A DNA stretch of 64,000 bases from Synaphobranchus kaupii (Eukaryota > Chordata > Actinopteri > Anguilliformes > Synaphobranchidae). The first letter of the stretch is position 1. Every line of letters starts with the position of its first letter. The stretch covers positions 47,330,017-47,394,016 of the forward strand of contig CM056380.1 of the NCBI GenBank assembly GCA_029718625.1, read 5' to 3'. Both the position numbers and the translations under genes were made by a program. Under the pieces are notes generated by a model that saw only the letters and a program-made list of their open reading frames with translations, had not been told where the DNA came from and did no database searches. Below are positions 24,438 through 37,167 of the stretch, piece after piece.

Positions 24438-25028
24438 CACACCACACGCAACAACACGCCTGCTACACACTGCGCTCCACATCTCAGCTCCACACCGCAC
24501 GCAACAACACGCCTGCTACACACCGCGCTCCACATCTCAGCTCCACACCACACGCAACAACACGCCTGCTACACACTGCGCTCCACATCTCAGCTCCACA
24601 CCGCACGCAACAACACGCCTGCTACACACAGCGCTCCACATCTCAGCTCCGCACCGCACGCAACAACACGCCTGCTACACACTGCGCTCCACATCTCAGC
24701 TCCACACCGCACGCAACAACACGCCTGCTACACACCACGCTCCACATCTCAGCTCCACACCACACGCAACAACACACCTGCTACACACAGCACTCCACAT
24801 CTCAGCTCCACACCGCACGCAACAACACGCCTGCTACACACTGCGCTCCACATCTCAGCTCCACACCGCACACAACAACACGCCTGCTACACACCGCGCT
24901 CCACATCTCAGCTCCACACCGCACGCAACAACACGCCTGCTACACACCGCGCTCCACATCTCAGCTCCACACCGCACGCAACAACACGCCTGCTACACAC
25001 CGCGCTCCACATCTCAGCTCCACACCAC
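24438..25028. repeat. 53-bp satellite, array 2 (11 units plus 8 bp), hybrid array
   Basis: Units start at 24438 and every 53 bp. Units 1-4 carry the variant pattern of array 3 units 1-4; units 6-11 carry that of array 1 units 5-10. Unit 5 (24650) begins like array 3 unit 5 (cgcaccgc) and ends like array 1 unit 4 (cactgcg). Confidence 0.97.
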
Positions 25029-25919
25029 TAGGGGTGGGTATCGTTTCAATTTTATCGATTCCGATTCCGATTCCGATTCTGCTTATCGAATCCGGTTCTT
25101 ATCGAATCTCGGTTCCGATTCCAATATTTTTTGGAGAGAAAAAAAGAACACATTTCAAGAACAAAAATTAGCCACCTTTATTCTTGGAATATTTAGGCTA
25201 TAATCAACTGTCTGTGACAGGAAGGTTTCTAATCATACAGCAGTTTACTGTAGACTATAATGTTTGTTATTCTGTCAGCTGTTTCTGATGTGCTATGACA
25301 GGAAAATATCAATATACACCATCACCTCGATTACTCGCGGCTGTTGGGATCCATCAAAAAAGCGTGAGTTAACGAGGTGGGCGACTTATCGAAAATAAAT
25401 GTAATTACCGCAAATTAAAGGCTGAGGAATAAAAACGTCATTAAAAAGTCTATTTTAAAGATGTACGGAATGTAGCACACGCTGTTTCTTTGCAAATTAT
25501 GTATTATAAACCAAATTGACAGAATTAATGGAGCAGTGTTTTTTTTTCTCTCTCAACCCGACTTGATCAAATGAGTCAAATGAAAGTCCGAAGTTCTCTT
25601 GTCCGAGAAAGCACGCTGTATCCACTATCGTTTGACAACGCAAACAGGTGACTGTTACTATTGAGACCAATCTTCGGCGTGCGCTGCATGCTATTGATCT
25701 CAAAGCTGCATGCATGCCAAGCTTGTGAGAGACTAGTTAACGTTACGGTCGCATCTATTCTGTTCAATAGCATCAGTAATATCACAGTACAGATATTCAA
25801 TGCATTGATAAATTGGGAGCCAACTGCACAACCGCGAGTTATCCGCGTGACTTATCGAGGGGGAGGTGTATATGGATATTGCTGTGAATAACCAGATATC
25901 AATAATGCATTTTGCATAC

Positions 25920-26118
25920 CTAAACGGAGTAGACTCAACCGTAGCAAAGGGATGTAACCCCTTCACCACAAATCTTGTCACCGCTCGGTGACATTCATCC
26001 ACTTTCTCCTTGCTCATCTTCCCCTTCATGGCTAAAGTGAAAGGAGTTTCTGTACAGGAGGGTCTCTGGGGATTAACCGGAGGTGGAGGGGTGCTCTGAC
26101 TGCTCTCTGAACTCGTAT
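25920..26118 (-). pseudogene. hAT transposase exon 2 remnant (copy 2)
   Basis: Same sequence and splice signals as 23607-23805, offset by 2,313 bp. Confidence 0.72.
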
Positions 26119-26205
26119 CTAAGAAAAATATATATTAGAAGAATAATTTGCAGACATCATTCGTTTAATATAAAAGGCGAATGTCAGCTCATCTGTGTTT
26201 TGTAC

Positions 26206-26463
26206 CTGAGCGTGAGACGTTGCTACTGCTAGCGCTAACGTTAGCTGTAACGACGTTAGCTGCATTGTGGCTGGGAGACCGCAACACATCAAACACGGTG
26301 CGTTCCTTCAGATTCACGCCGTGTTGAAGCAAATGCTTCGTCATGTTGGAGGTGCTTCTCCCTTGCAGGAAATAACCTTACTGCAGGTGTTGCACTTTGC
26401 CGTGTTGCTATCTTTTTTAGTGAAGCTAAGCCAAACTTTCGAACGTTTGCTGCGGTCAGCCAT
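26206..26463 (-). pseudogene. hAT transposase BED exon, frameshifted (copy 2)
   Basis: Equivalent of 23893-24151 but one base shorter. The deletion near 26357 falls inside the zinc-finger coding region, after the first Cys pair and before the His pair, so the finger cannot be completed in frame. The ATG at 26463 is retained. Confidence 0.8.
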
Positions 26464-26749
26464 GACGGTCGATCCAGAATGTAAACAGTAGCAATGTGCT
26501 TTGCTAAGTCGCTCACGTAATGCGTAACAAATGATGTGACGTTAGGTCCACGTAGCAGGTCCTGGCAGATAAGTGAAACTTATGGACTGTAAAAAGCTCA
26601 CTGCAGTTCACTCGGGAGCGCGACTGAAATGTATGCAACAGTTAGGAACCGAGAAGCAGAATTGAAATGCACGTGTCTTAACGAATCCACGGTTCTTGGA
26701 AATTTGTTAGCGGTTCCAACTTGGAACCGGTTCTTGATACCCAACCCTA

Positions 26750-27036
26750 CACACCACACGCAACAACACGCCTGCTACACACTGCGCTCCACATCTCAGC
26801 TCCACACCGCACGCAACAACACGCCTGCTACACACCGCGCTCCACATCTCAGCTCCACACCACACGCAACAACACGCCTGCTACACACTGCGCTCCACAT
26901 CTCAGCTCCACACCGCACGCAACAACACGCCTGCTACACACAGCGCTCCACATCTCAGCTCCGCACCGCACGCAACAACACGCCTGCTACACACCGCGCT
27001 CCACATCTCAGCTCCACACCACACGCAACAACCCAC
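26750..27036. repeat. 53-bp satellite, array 3 (5 units plus degenerate end)
   Basis: Units start at 26750 and every 53 bp to 27014. The array then decays through acccaccctctacgcac into unique sequence by about 27100. Confidence 0.95.
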
Positions 27037-27541
27037 CCTCTACGCACGCAACGACCCGCTCACTCCACCTCACACACCGCACCGCACACAACAGCGGGAC
27101 CCAGAGCTTACAGAGTCCCAGCAGTGTGTCGGCTATGATTCGTTGAGCTATAGATACAAACTGAATTTTATTGCTCAGGTTCCATCTTCCACACAGGAAT
27201 CTCTCTGACCACAGAAGGCTGTTACCCAGGCAACGGGTCGGTGGGGGCCTCACCTACTGGTGCCCCACCTCAGACTAGGCCTGGACAGGGCCGAGGATAG
27301 CTGGAGCTGTAATTACCATTGATTCCTGTGGAAACAGGCAGATGGGGGGGGCGGGGGGGGGCGCGGGGTCACAGAGGCTCTGGGGTCACAGAGGCTCAGG
27401 CTGCCAGCAGACAGCTGAGCGCTAGGGGGCATTCATCACCGTCAAGCTAACTCTACTCTGCTTACAACAAGCCCAGCAGAAAATGAGCAGCTGCCATCAC
27501 TCTCAGAGCCCAGCTCTCTCACTCCACACCCTTACATCCAC

Positions 27542-27685
27542 ATCACTAAAACACACACCTACACACACACACAGGCACAGACACACACGCATTCACACAT
27601 TCGCACGCACGCACACGCGCACATTCACGCACACACACACACATACATATAGACACACAGGCATACACACGCAAAGAAAAACACA
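27542..27685. repeat. CA-rich tract
   Basis: Interrupted CA with CG steps and acat variants. Confidence 0.88.
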
Positions 27686-27715
27686 CCAAGGCAAGGAATC
27701 GATCACACCACAGCG

Positions 27716-27772
27716 TCTCTCTCTTTCTCTCTCTCTCTCTCCGTCTCTATATCTCTCTCTCCGTCTCTCTCT

Positions 27773-27803
<31 letters not shown>

Positions 27804-28080
27804 CGTCTCTATATCTCTCTCTCCGTCTCTCTCTCTCTCTCTCTCCACCTCTCTCTCTCTCTCCGTCTCTATATCTCTCTCTCCGTCTCTCTCTCTCTCT
27901 CTCCGTCTCTATATCTCTCTCTCCGTCTCTCTCTCTCTCTCCACCTCTCTCTCTCTCTCTCCATCTCTATATCTCTCTCTCCGTCTCTCTCTCTCTCTAT
28001 CTCTATCCGTCTCTCTCTCTCTCCCTCTATCTCTCTCTCCGTCTCTCTATCTCTCTCTCCGTCTCTCTCTCTCTCTCTCT
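27716..28080. repeat. Long CT-rich tract with an internal higher-order pattern
   Basis: CT runs are punctuated by ccgtctctatatctctctct and ccacctctct, recurring at roughly 60-bp and shorter intervals. It is about 365 bp of polypyrimidine on the plus strand. It drives the spurious 336-codon plus frame. Confidence 0.92.
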
Positions 28081-28408
28081 GTGCCAGGAGGCTAACAGGG
28101 GCCTTGCAGAAGAACAATGGACGCGGGCCCAGATGGAAGAATGGCACAGGGCAAGGTGCTTTCGCTCACATCGTGATGAAAAGAAACAGATCTATTTCTC
28201 CTTTCCCGCTAGCCCTTTCCTACAGCAGTGGGACAAACGGGTGCTTCAGCCGCCAGAGTCACAGCAGGGATCCACTGCTCTCTCAGGGAGAGGGAAAAAC
28301 ACCGCACAAAAAACATCTTCAAATATTTCAGAAAAGAGCCGTGGCTTTTGGGCACCCTGAGGAGACAAACTCGCAACCCGGAGGAAAAACTGTGCACGTG
28401 TGTGTATA

Positions 28409-28452
<44 letters not shown>
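28409..28452. repeat. (GT)n microsatellite
   Basis: About 22 GT units. Confidence 0.93.
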
Positions 28453-28455
<3 letters not shown>

Positions 28456-28741
28456 ATGTGTCTTTTTGTGTGTATTTGTTTTTACAAGAATAGCTCTAGA
28501 CTAAACTATGAAAGTACTGTTGTGGAACAGTGTGCTCCCTCAGGAACGTGTAGACTGCCCATGCACCTACGCAGTTACTTCAGTGTCGTTAAGGTATGAA
28601 ACCACATGCATTATTCATCAATGTGGCCATTTCCATGCGCACAGGGCTCACTGCAGACACACTGCATGTCTGTCTCACTAATCTATCATGCACAGGTTAG
28701 CTGTGACCTACATTTACACATACCGCATCAGCGCAAAGCAC

Positions 28742-29885
28742 ACAACCCTGTCTCTCACTCAAATCACACACTCCTGTCTCTCCCTGAAATCACACACTCC
28801 TGTCTCTCCCTCAAATCACACACCCCTGTCTCTCCCTGAAATCACACACTCCTGTCTCTCCCTGAAATCACACACTCCTGTCTCTCCCTCATATCACACA
28901 CTCCTGTCTCTCCCTCATATCACACACCCCTGTCTCTCCCTGAAATCACACACTCCTGTCTCTCCCTCATATCACACACTCCTGTCTCTCCCTGAAATCA
29001 CACACTCCTGTCTCTCCCTGAAATCACACACTCCTGTCTCTCCCTCATATCACACACTCCTGTCTCTCCCTCATATTACACACTCCTATCTCTCCCTGAA
29101 ATCACACACTCCTGTCTCTCCCTCAAATCACACACTCCTGTCTCTCCCTCATATCACACACTCCTGTCTCTCCCTCATATTACACACTCCTATATCTCCC
29201 TGAAATCACACACTCCTGTCTCTCCCACAAATCACACACCCCTGTCTCTCCCTGAAATCACACACCCCTGTCTCTCCCTGAAATCACACACTCCTGTCTC
29301 TCCCTCATATCACACACTCCTGTCTCTCCCTCATATCACACACTCCTGTATCTCCCTCATATCACACACTCCTGTCTCTCCCTCAAAGCACACAACCCTG
29401 CCTCTCACTAAAATCACACCCCCCGTCTCTCCCTCAAAGCACACACTCCTGTTTCTCCCTCAAAGCACACTCAAAGCACACTCCAGTCTCTCACTCAAAT
29501 CACACACTCCTGTCTTTCCCTCATATCACACACTCCAGTCTCTCCCTCATATCACACTCCTGTCTCTCCCTCAAAGCACACACTCCTGTCTCTCCCTCAA
29601 AGCACACACTCCTGTCTCTCCCTCAAAGCACACACTCCAGTCTCTCACTCAAATCACACACTCCTGTCTTTCCCTCATATCACACACTCCAGTCTCTCCC
29701 TCATATCACACTCCTGTCTCTCCCTCAAAGCACACACTCCTGTCTCTCCCTCAAAGCACACACTCCTGTCTCTCCCTCAAAGCACACACTCCTGTCTCTC
29801 CCTCAAAGCACACACTCCTGTCTCTCCCTCATATCACACTCCTGTCTCTCCCTCAAAGCACACACTCCTGTCTCTCCCTGTCTTC
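28742..29885. repeat. 26-bp minisatellite of about 1.15 kb
   Basis: Roughly 44 tandem units of cacactcctgtctctccct followed by gaaatca, catatca or caaagca variants. The variants gaaatca/catatca dominate the left two thirds and caaagca the right, so at least two local expansions occurred. A block of several units is repeated at about 29480-29560 and 29640-29720. It is almost pure pyrimidine plus CA. Confidence 0.94.
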
Positions 29886-30170
29886 CATCTCTCACTTTCT
29901 CACACTGCCTGTTTCTCAGCTACTTTGCCTTACACACTCTTTTCTTTCACACTCCTCCATCAGTCTTTATTTCTCTGTCTCTCCCCTTCTCCCCCTGTTG
30001 TTACTCAGTAATGTGTGTGCAGATGTGAGTGGATGTGTCTCTTGTGGCTGAGGCAGAAGTGCTGAGAAGTGCTCACAGATCACTAAGCTCTCCCAGCGGT
30101 GCTCTCTCTGCAGGCTGCTGAGCACCAAAACACACACACCTTTATGACCCTTTCCTTATACATCACACTG

Positions 30171-30171
30171 A

Positions 30172-30204
<33 letters not shown>

Positions 30205-30272
30205 TCTTCTCCTTTATGACTGCTCTCCTTATACATCACACTGAGACTCAGTTTTATTAAGTTCTGCACACA

Positions 30273-30304
<32 letters not shown>
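30171..30304. repeat. Two (CA)n tracts in a duplicated context
   Basis: CA runs at about 30172-30202 and 30269-30304. The text before each (cctttatgac...cttatacatcacactgagac) is repeated, so this is a short tandem duplication of about 95 bp. Confidence 0.85.
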
Positions 30305-30308
<4 letters not shown>

Positions 30309-31906
30309 CAGACACACACCCTCATCTGCCTCTCACCTGCAACACGAGAGCTGAGCCATACGCACAAAATGTAGCTAACACGCTAACACAGACGTGCTGG
30401 ACGCTTACGCTTCTGAGTGGTGTGCGACACACAAAGTCTTCCCCAGATCCAGCTTAAACTAGGACAGGGGTGTCCTGGGAAAAGGGGAGGCTAACTGTGA
30501 AATGGGTTTAAACCAACCAATTCACTACAACCACACAAGCAGGTCTGTTTAATCAAACCCCATTTCAGTGACATGAAGCTGTTATTGCGTTTGATATCCC
30601 TTCACATGGCTGATATCCAATACACTTATAAGTCATGGACGTCAACATTAACACAACACAAAGAATCCGCCTCGTGTCATGCCTAAAAATAAGTGAATTC
30701 TCTCCGATATCTGTGGCCAGTAAGTAGCGGCTAATGGGTGGTCTGCAACCCACGATATATACGTCTATTTTTACTCACACACATCACGACAAATGAGTCG
30801 AGCGCTACTATTTGATTACTACAGTACCGTGACCTAAGATTCTTCAGTATTTCCCTTTTACGACTGCTGACGGATGACGTTTGATGTCATAGTGGCCTCA
30901 TAGCATACGCCAGAAACGGTTCCAGGAATCCCGTTGGCCTCAGAGAAGCACGTACAGTAAGCGAGCCATGGGGTTGGCTGGTGCGGACCATTCAGCACAG
31001 CACGGTTCTGTTGTTACTGTGGTAATTACTGTCCCCTCTAATATCTCTACGATACGTTCGCCAGTTAGGCCTTAAATACCACTAGGATCTTTTTTAGAAT
31101 TCCTTGGAACCAAGATGAAATGAAACCCAGAGAATGTGTGGTTGAAAGCAACAAGGAAAGGCCAGATACTAGTGGCCTTTAAACAGGCAATTAAACACTA
31201 TTATTTCTTTCAGCGAGGTCCTTTTCCCCCCCTCCCCAGCAGAGGGTTGCATGAACAAGACCAGCATGCAACTAGTCCCTTGAGAAAGTAGATTTCAATG
31301 TCCACAGATGGCTAAGCGCAGAGGCTCACCAGCGGCTAAACACAAGACCGCAAAGCATATGAGCGTGAGGAGCTGGTCAGCGATAGAAAGGCTGACCACT
31401 GCCCTACTGTCTCTCTACTCCAGCACTCGCATATAGCCCAGCTTTGCCTAGTGTAAGCGCGTCGACTTTGGCAGCGACGGCTACTCACTGGCCCATTTGC
31501 CGAACGGCATCCTGCTTCACAGCTGCTGACTTCACCCGAACGCCACCGCAATCGCCGAGCCGGGGCGAAACAAAGGAAATAACAGCGGAAAATGCATTCT
31601 GAGATAATGTGCCACTCACTGCGGAGCTGCGTTTTTTCTTTTTTTCCTCTCGCTGTGTGTTGTTTTGGAGCATGCTCATTAGGCAGGTTGCGGGGCTAAA
31701 GGTGCTTCGCTCGCATTGTCAATAACGACTGTTGTCGCTAATGCTATTATCCGCCATGCCATCCAAGCGGGCTGGCGTCTCGGAGCATTATAGATGATGG
31801 TCAGTGACAGCGCTCCCTGTGTAATGGAGGCTGGAGCTCCATCACCAGATAAAAATCTCATCATTTTCCAGCGCCGTGCGGCAGACTCCTCCACAGCCGC
31901 ATGCCG

Positions 31907-31947
31907 CCACCCCCCCCCCCCCCCACACCCCCCCCCCCCCCACCCCC
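31907..31947. repeat. Poly-C tracts
   Basis: Two C runs of about 14 each, separated by aca and bounded by caccccc. Confidence 0.9.
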
Positions 31948-32206
31948 CGCGCGCACGCCGCCCCATGAAGAGTCAGATTAATCGCATGCCGCGCGACCTG
32001 CGAGGGGTCCCAACACGTGTGCCGCTGAGCGGAGGGAGGCGGGGACTCGGTGTTCATGCGGCGGGGACAGGGGCTCGGGGCAGGGCGGGGCCAAAAGAGG
32101 GACGCACGCGGGCAGGCAGGGGAGCTCGGGGGAACGCAGACCCAGAACGCCGCCCCCTGTAGGCCACTCATAGCACAGCTCAGCCCCATATGGTCCTCAT
32201 TAACGG

Positions 32207-32207
32207 C

Positions 32208-32238
<31 letters not shown>

Positions 32239-32428
32239 AAAAGAAGGAGATGGAGATGGAGAGAGAGGGAGGCAGGGAGACAGGGACAAGGAGAGGGAGA
32301 ATGAGAGGGAGAGAGATGGGCCCAGAGAAAGAGAGGGAGGGGGGAAATAAAGCGAGGGAGGTGGAAAGAGAAAGAGAGAAAGGGAGAAAGGAAGAGAGCA
32401 GGAGAGAGATGGAGAGAGAGAAAGAGAA
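32207..32428. repeat. GA-rich purine tract
   Basis: About 220 bp of nearly pure purine on the plus strand, beginning with a GA dinucleotide run. Confidence 0.9.
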
Positions 32429-32945
32429 CAGCACAACTCTGCTCCTCTGAGGTGTGAGGGTGTTTAAGCTGCTCTACCTGTGAGATGTGCGCTGGTTATG
32501 AGGTAAATTAGAAACCGTGCGTCTTCACTAGCAGAGTGGGCGATTCCCTCTAGCCCCGGGGCTGGGAAATTACGGAGCTCTGCCACGGAGGTCTCTGCTT
32601 GGCGTGGGTGTCATTAAAGAGATCGCTACGCTACGGTCCGTCAGAGACAGATATACGTCTCAGAACTTCACCTGTGTGGGCCAGTAGCGCCAGGCTACAC
32701 AACAAACAATTTCACACATTAAACGCTAATTAATGATCTACGTGGGTCCAGGTGACAGAGGTTCCCCTCCGCCTAGACGGTTAAAAAAAAGAATAAAGTA
32801 AGAATCATTTAATTCAGTTTCATATGTATGTAAGCGTATATAAATATTATCCGAAAAGACAAAAAATGTCTGAAATTGTTCCAAAAATAAAGAAAACTCT
32901 TCTTCAGAGTGGAACCATCTCTCAATGACAGGGGGAGGTGAGAAA

Positions 32946-32980
32946 AAGAGAGAGAGAGAGGGAGAGAGAGAGAGAGAGAC
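32946..32980. repeat. (GA)n microsatellite
   Basis: GA repeats with one ggga interruption. Confidence 0.9.
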
Positions 32981-33192
32981 ACGAGCCAGCCTAAACTTAT
33001 TAGATGCTAATTACACATATATCGGGAGCCGCATATTAAATATGTTGTATCCGCCGGCAGGGGATGTTTCCTCTAATGCACTGGCTGTAATGGTGACAGA
33101 ACCGTCCACCGCGCGACGTGCCCCATTACTGTGTTCCATTAGAAAATTAGAGGCATTACGGAGCCGTCATTACAGTACCTACAGCCACTGCC

Positions 33193-33193
<1 letters not shown>

Positions 33194-33225
<32 letters not shown>
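33194..33225. repeat. Poly-C run of 32
   Basis: The longest uninterrupted C run in the window. Confidence 0.92.
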
Positions 33226-33590
33226 TTTCCCTCTCTCCTCCCCCAGGGCAGGTCGGAGCAGAAATTTAGACACAAATCTAGGACACGGGGGCGTGTTCAC
33301 GAGCGCCGGGTGCTTGTCGTTACAGATTCCGTGTGCCTCGGCCAGGTGAGAGTTCTGGAATCTATCACACCTGAACAGGGATGTGGGAGGAGGGAGGGAG
33401 GGGTGGATAAATGAAATCATTTGTCATTAGTGTCACATGTTCCATCTGTCTCCACTGTCGAGCCCAGAACAGAACACCGCGTGCGGGGCCAGCCACCTAG
33501 AACATTTTGGCACGTCTCTCGACGCGCCGACGACCGCATCCATCATTGGGCCCTGGCTAAGCCACGGGTAAGGGAAAAAAATAAAAGGAC

Positions 33591-33619
<29 letters not shown>
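33591..33619. repeat. Poly-G run of 29
   Basis: The longest uninterrupted G run, only 366 bp from the C32 run at 33194. Confidence 0.92.
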
Positions 33620-33621
<2 letters not shown>

Positions 33622-34981
33622 GCTCTTCTCCAGCCTAGATCTCCGCCATATGTCCCAGCTCCTGTTTGGCCACACCGCTACACGGGGGCCAATTTATTTC
33701 GCTGGAAGGATGGGTTGCTCGTGACATTTGGCGACAAAGCATTGGCTGCTTCGTCCAGCTGTCGCGAAGAAAGAAATAAAATAATAAAATAACACAACTT
33801 ACTGTACAATTCTTTTTAACACAAGCAAATGCGTCGCTACATGTCATAAGGTGCCGAACTGTATTTAACCTAGCACGTTTGCGTTCGTTGCACCTGAAAT
33901 ATGAGGTAAGTGGAAGCTGCTGATCTTCGCACGTTACCGTTGAGGCGTATATATTTATTTATTTATTTATTTTTATTAAGAGACCATAAAAAAATGATAG
34001 AACATAAAAACATGCATAACCTAATTTAAACGACCTTCATAAAGGCTGACAGAAATTCTGGGAAAGAAAACATGCATTTTTTCTGTGCAGGGGGGTGGTA
34101 ACTTTGATCGTCGTGGATAGGTACCCGCAAAATCAGATGCGGAGCGCGTTTTCAATTTGAATATCCAGGTGTCCAAACAAAACGGTATAGAGGAAAAAAA
34201 GAGTCCCAAGTGGAGAAAGAGTTGAGTTACATGAAGAGATGGGTCTGTCTGGCTACCTCTCTCCGTGCTGCCTTTCCTTTCTCTAGTGCCGGGGCTACAG
34301 CCGTCGTCTCGCAGTCCGCACTTTTCAGTGCTCTGTTTCTGTCCGAAATCAATAATGCCTGTTGTGTTAGATGGCGCGTAATAGCTGCAGCGATATTTAC
34401 ATTAAAACAATGCATAATTTAAAGGACATTTGAGTTAATAGGCACTAAACTGGTAATGCGGTCACATGCTTAATGCTTTATTAAATCCCTTCATGAATGA
34501 TGATTTGGCATTTGGAAAGCCTACAGCCTCCACAAATGGCATGTCTTTCTGGATGTAATGCTCCAGCTGGTTGAAACAATGCATTTGATCCACTCCACTT
34601 TCTAATTATCGTCTTGTAGACACGTGCACGTACACGTACATAACATGCCAGTCTAAGAAAAGCCGAGCCAGCTGTGTGCGAGTGTGCGTCTGTGTGCGTG
34701 GGCGTGTGTCACCATGTCTGTTGAAAGGTCACAGGGGTTGAAATGTGTGATTGATGAGGGAAAGTATAAATAAATAATAAATGACAATGGCTCCACATTC
34801 CAGTCCCCTTGGCATGCACGCAGGCCTAATGAAATGGGTTCTATTAGCAGACCCAGTCGGGCGGAAAATGCTGGAGAGCCTGGAGCTTACAGTACCGGAA
34901 GAGGCAGGCTCTTCATTGCACCTCAGAATAACCCAACTTTCCCCTTGCCCACCCTGTCTCATAATGATCCTGAAAGTGATT

Positions 34982-34985
<4 letters not shown>

Positions 34986-35014
<29 letters not shown>
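34986..35014. repeat. (GT)n microsatellite
   Basis: About 14 GT units. Confidence 0.9.
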
Positions 35015-35018
<4 letters not shown>

Positions 35019-37167
35019 TGTGTGTGCGTGCATTTCTGTGCGCTACAAGACATGCTGTGACTATTTTATTTTCACTGGGATAATGTAAATATTTTATTTC
35101 CCCATGGAGATGACCCGTGCTGGTTGACCCACGCAGTATTTGGTTCAGTCAGCAGAAATGAAAGGTGTGGGACAGAGGAAAGTGGTTAATGAGGGTGCAG
35201 CTATGGTGGATTACCATCCAGCTACTCTCTGCTACACAGCCACTGTCTCCAGAAACGGGACGGCGATAGGCAGGGTTAGCAGTTCCCATGCATCCATAAC
35301 GGTGCCCCCCTCCCCGCCGAAACACTACCCCCGTTCTCTCTCCTTCAACGAGAAGGATCTGGAAGTGCGGCTCAAAGACGTGCCGGTGTTCTAACGGCCG
35401 CCTACCGCGCTTCCCGGAATGGCAGCAGCGGAGAGTCGCGGCGAGGAGGCCAACGGAACTGCAAGGACAGGGTGATTTATCGCCTGACAGCTCCACCGTG
35501 AGAGGCGCCCGTTCTGCTGGGCTTATCATCACAGCGGACAGCGCTGCGTATTAGAGGATGTGCCTCTTCAGAGCTAATTTACAGCTCGAGAGAAAAAAAA
35601 AAAGAGTTAAATAATAAAGCCATAAAATTTAAAATAATAATCATAACCAACCTGTTTCTTTCATAATCTGTCTGCTTTTTTTTATTTATCTGTGAAGGTG
35701 AACTATACTACATGTATGCAGTCACGCCCTTGTTCCCTTTTATCTCCTCAGTTATCTCCAAATGCGCTCTGCGCCGGGTATGAACTCAATTAAATAGCCT
35801 ATTCTGCTACAGTAGCATCAGTGTTAAAAAAAAATAAAAAATCAATGTCACAATAAATCAAACAAGTAAAGATGGCGAATAAATAGTGAAATGAAGTTGA
35901 ACAACTTGAGTGAACAGAGGTGAAGAAGAACACATGGACCCAGGGGGAAAAATAACTGGCAGTTGTAAATGGCGGCTCTGGGCAAATTTGGTGCCTAACA
36001 TGCGGAAAATAGCCACGCATGAAAATGAAAATGTTGTAATTATTGTCTTCGAAGATGAGCACTTCAAAAGGTATGTGCTGACGCCGACAATTTCGCAATT
36101 CAGTGGAAGTAAAATAAGGCCAAAAGACCAGATGATGTTTTATTGCGTTTCCATTTAATCCAACAACACGACCGTTGATGTCCCTCTTATACCGCCGCGC
36201 TGTCTATGTTAAATACGATGTAAAACATAGATATGCTCTCGAAAGCCACGCTGCTTAGATTACAGTTGTGTTTATGTGGCCCTTTAACCGCAATATGGGC
36301 ATTTTGACATTTAGAAACGGTCCAGAATGGGAGTTTCAAGCCGGTCACGATTCATTAAAAGGGCTTTATACAGAAACGTAGAGCTTCTATCTTCTCTCAG
36401 CAGGTGGCGAATTAGCTTGGCGCACGCGAGTTCGTACGCGTGCGCGAACACTTCTGCACATACACTTCTGCACATACACCCAATTCATACCCTGGCAACA
36501 TGCATATGAGAAATAAATATGCAAATGAGTAAACCTCAAATTCCTTTACTCACGGTGCAGAAAGCCAAACACACAAGAGTAATGGCTGTTTTAAAAAATG
36601 ACATTTGGCGGTTTAGAGACTTTCACAGGCTTTGACAGTACACTGGAAGAACGCACGCGTATTAATAAATAAAACGCTATTAAACTTAAATGGAAAAATA
36701 AGCACAAAGCTTGTTTATGGAGCCAACATTGTGACAATCACTTCTCAGCTGTTATTACATCCGAAAGACTGAACCAGGCATGTTTTCATTCTGTTATTAG
36801 CTTCAATGTGAAACGTGCCATACCATTGGAATATCTCAGCTTCCTGGCTGCATGCATGATCACATAATATGTCGTCCCATCTTTCCATCATTAAACATCT
36901 GAGCACTAACTAGACCCATCGATCCATACAGACACACATATGGAATGTCATGTTGTCGTTCTACTCTATGCAACTTGATATTTAAATGTTTATTGATGTT
37001 ATTTATATCATTTAATTTATCCACTGCTACAAGCGACCCATATTTAGCTTGCAACATTTTTTTAATTATTATTATTTGGTCTTAAAAATAACACAACAGG
37101 TCCATCAGTAATATATGAGCATCACATGTGATATGAGACTGCATTCTTTTATAGGATGGCATTAGGC

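Larger units (their letters stand above)
25029..26749 (-). mobile_element. hAT transposon copy 2, internally deleted
   Basis: This is a near-identical copy of 22716-24437, offset by 2,313 bp, with the same termini and the same 8-bp flanks (25021-25028 and 26750-26757). The one difference I noticed is loss of a T in the BED exon (gcttcttccc becomes gcttctccc near 26357), shifting the frame. The nested element is present at about 25299-25884. Identical flanks show the copy arose by duplication of the locus, not by a second insertion. Confidence 0.93.

Noticed and set aside
27483..28493. 336-codon plus frame rich in Ser-Leu
   Set aside because: It reads through CA and CT tracts and a GT run; no protein family resemblance.
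35140..35394. 84-codon plus frame (MVQSAEMKGVGQRK...) as a possible exon or small gene
   Set aside because: Ordinary-looking amino acid mix but no recognised family and no convincing splice sites; likely chance.
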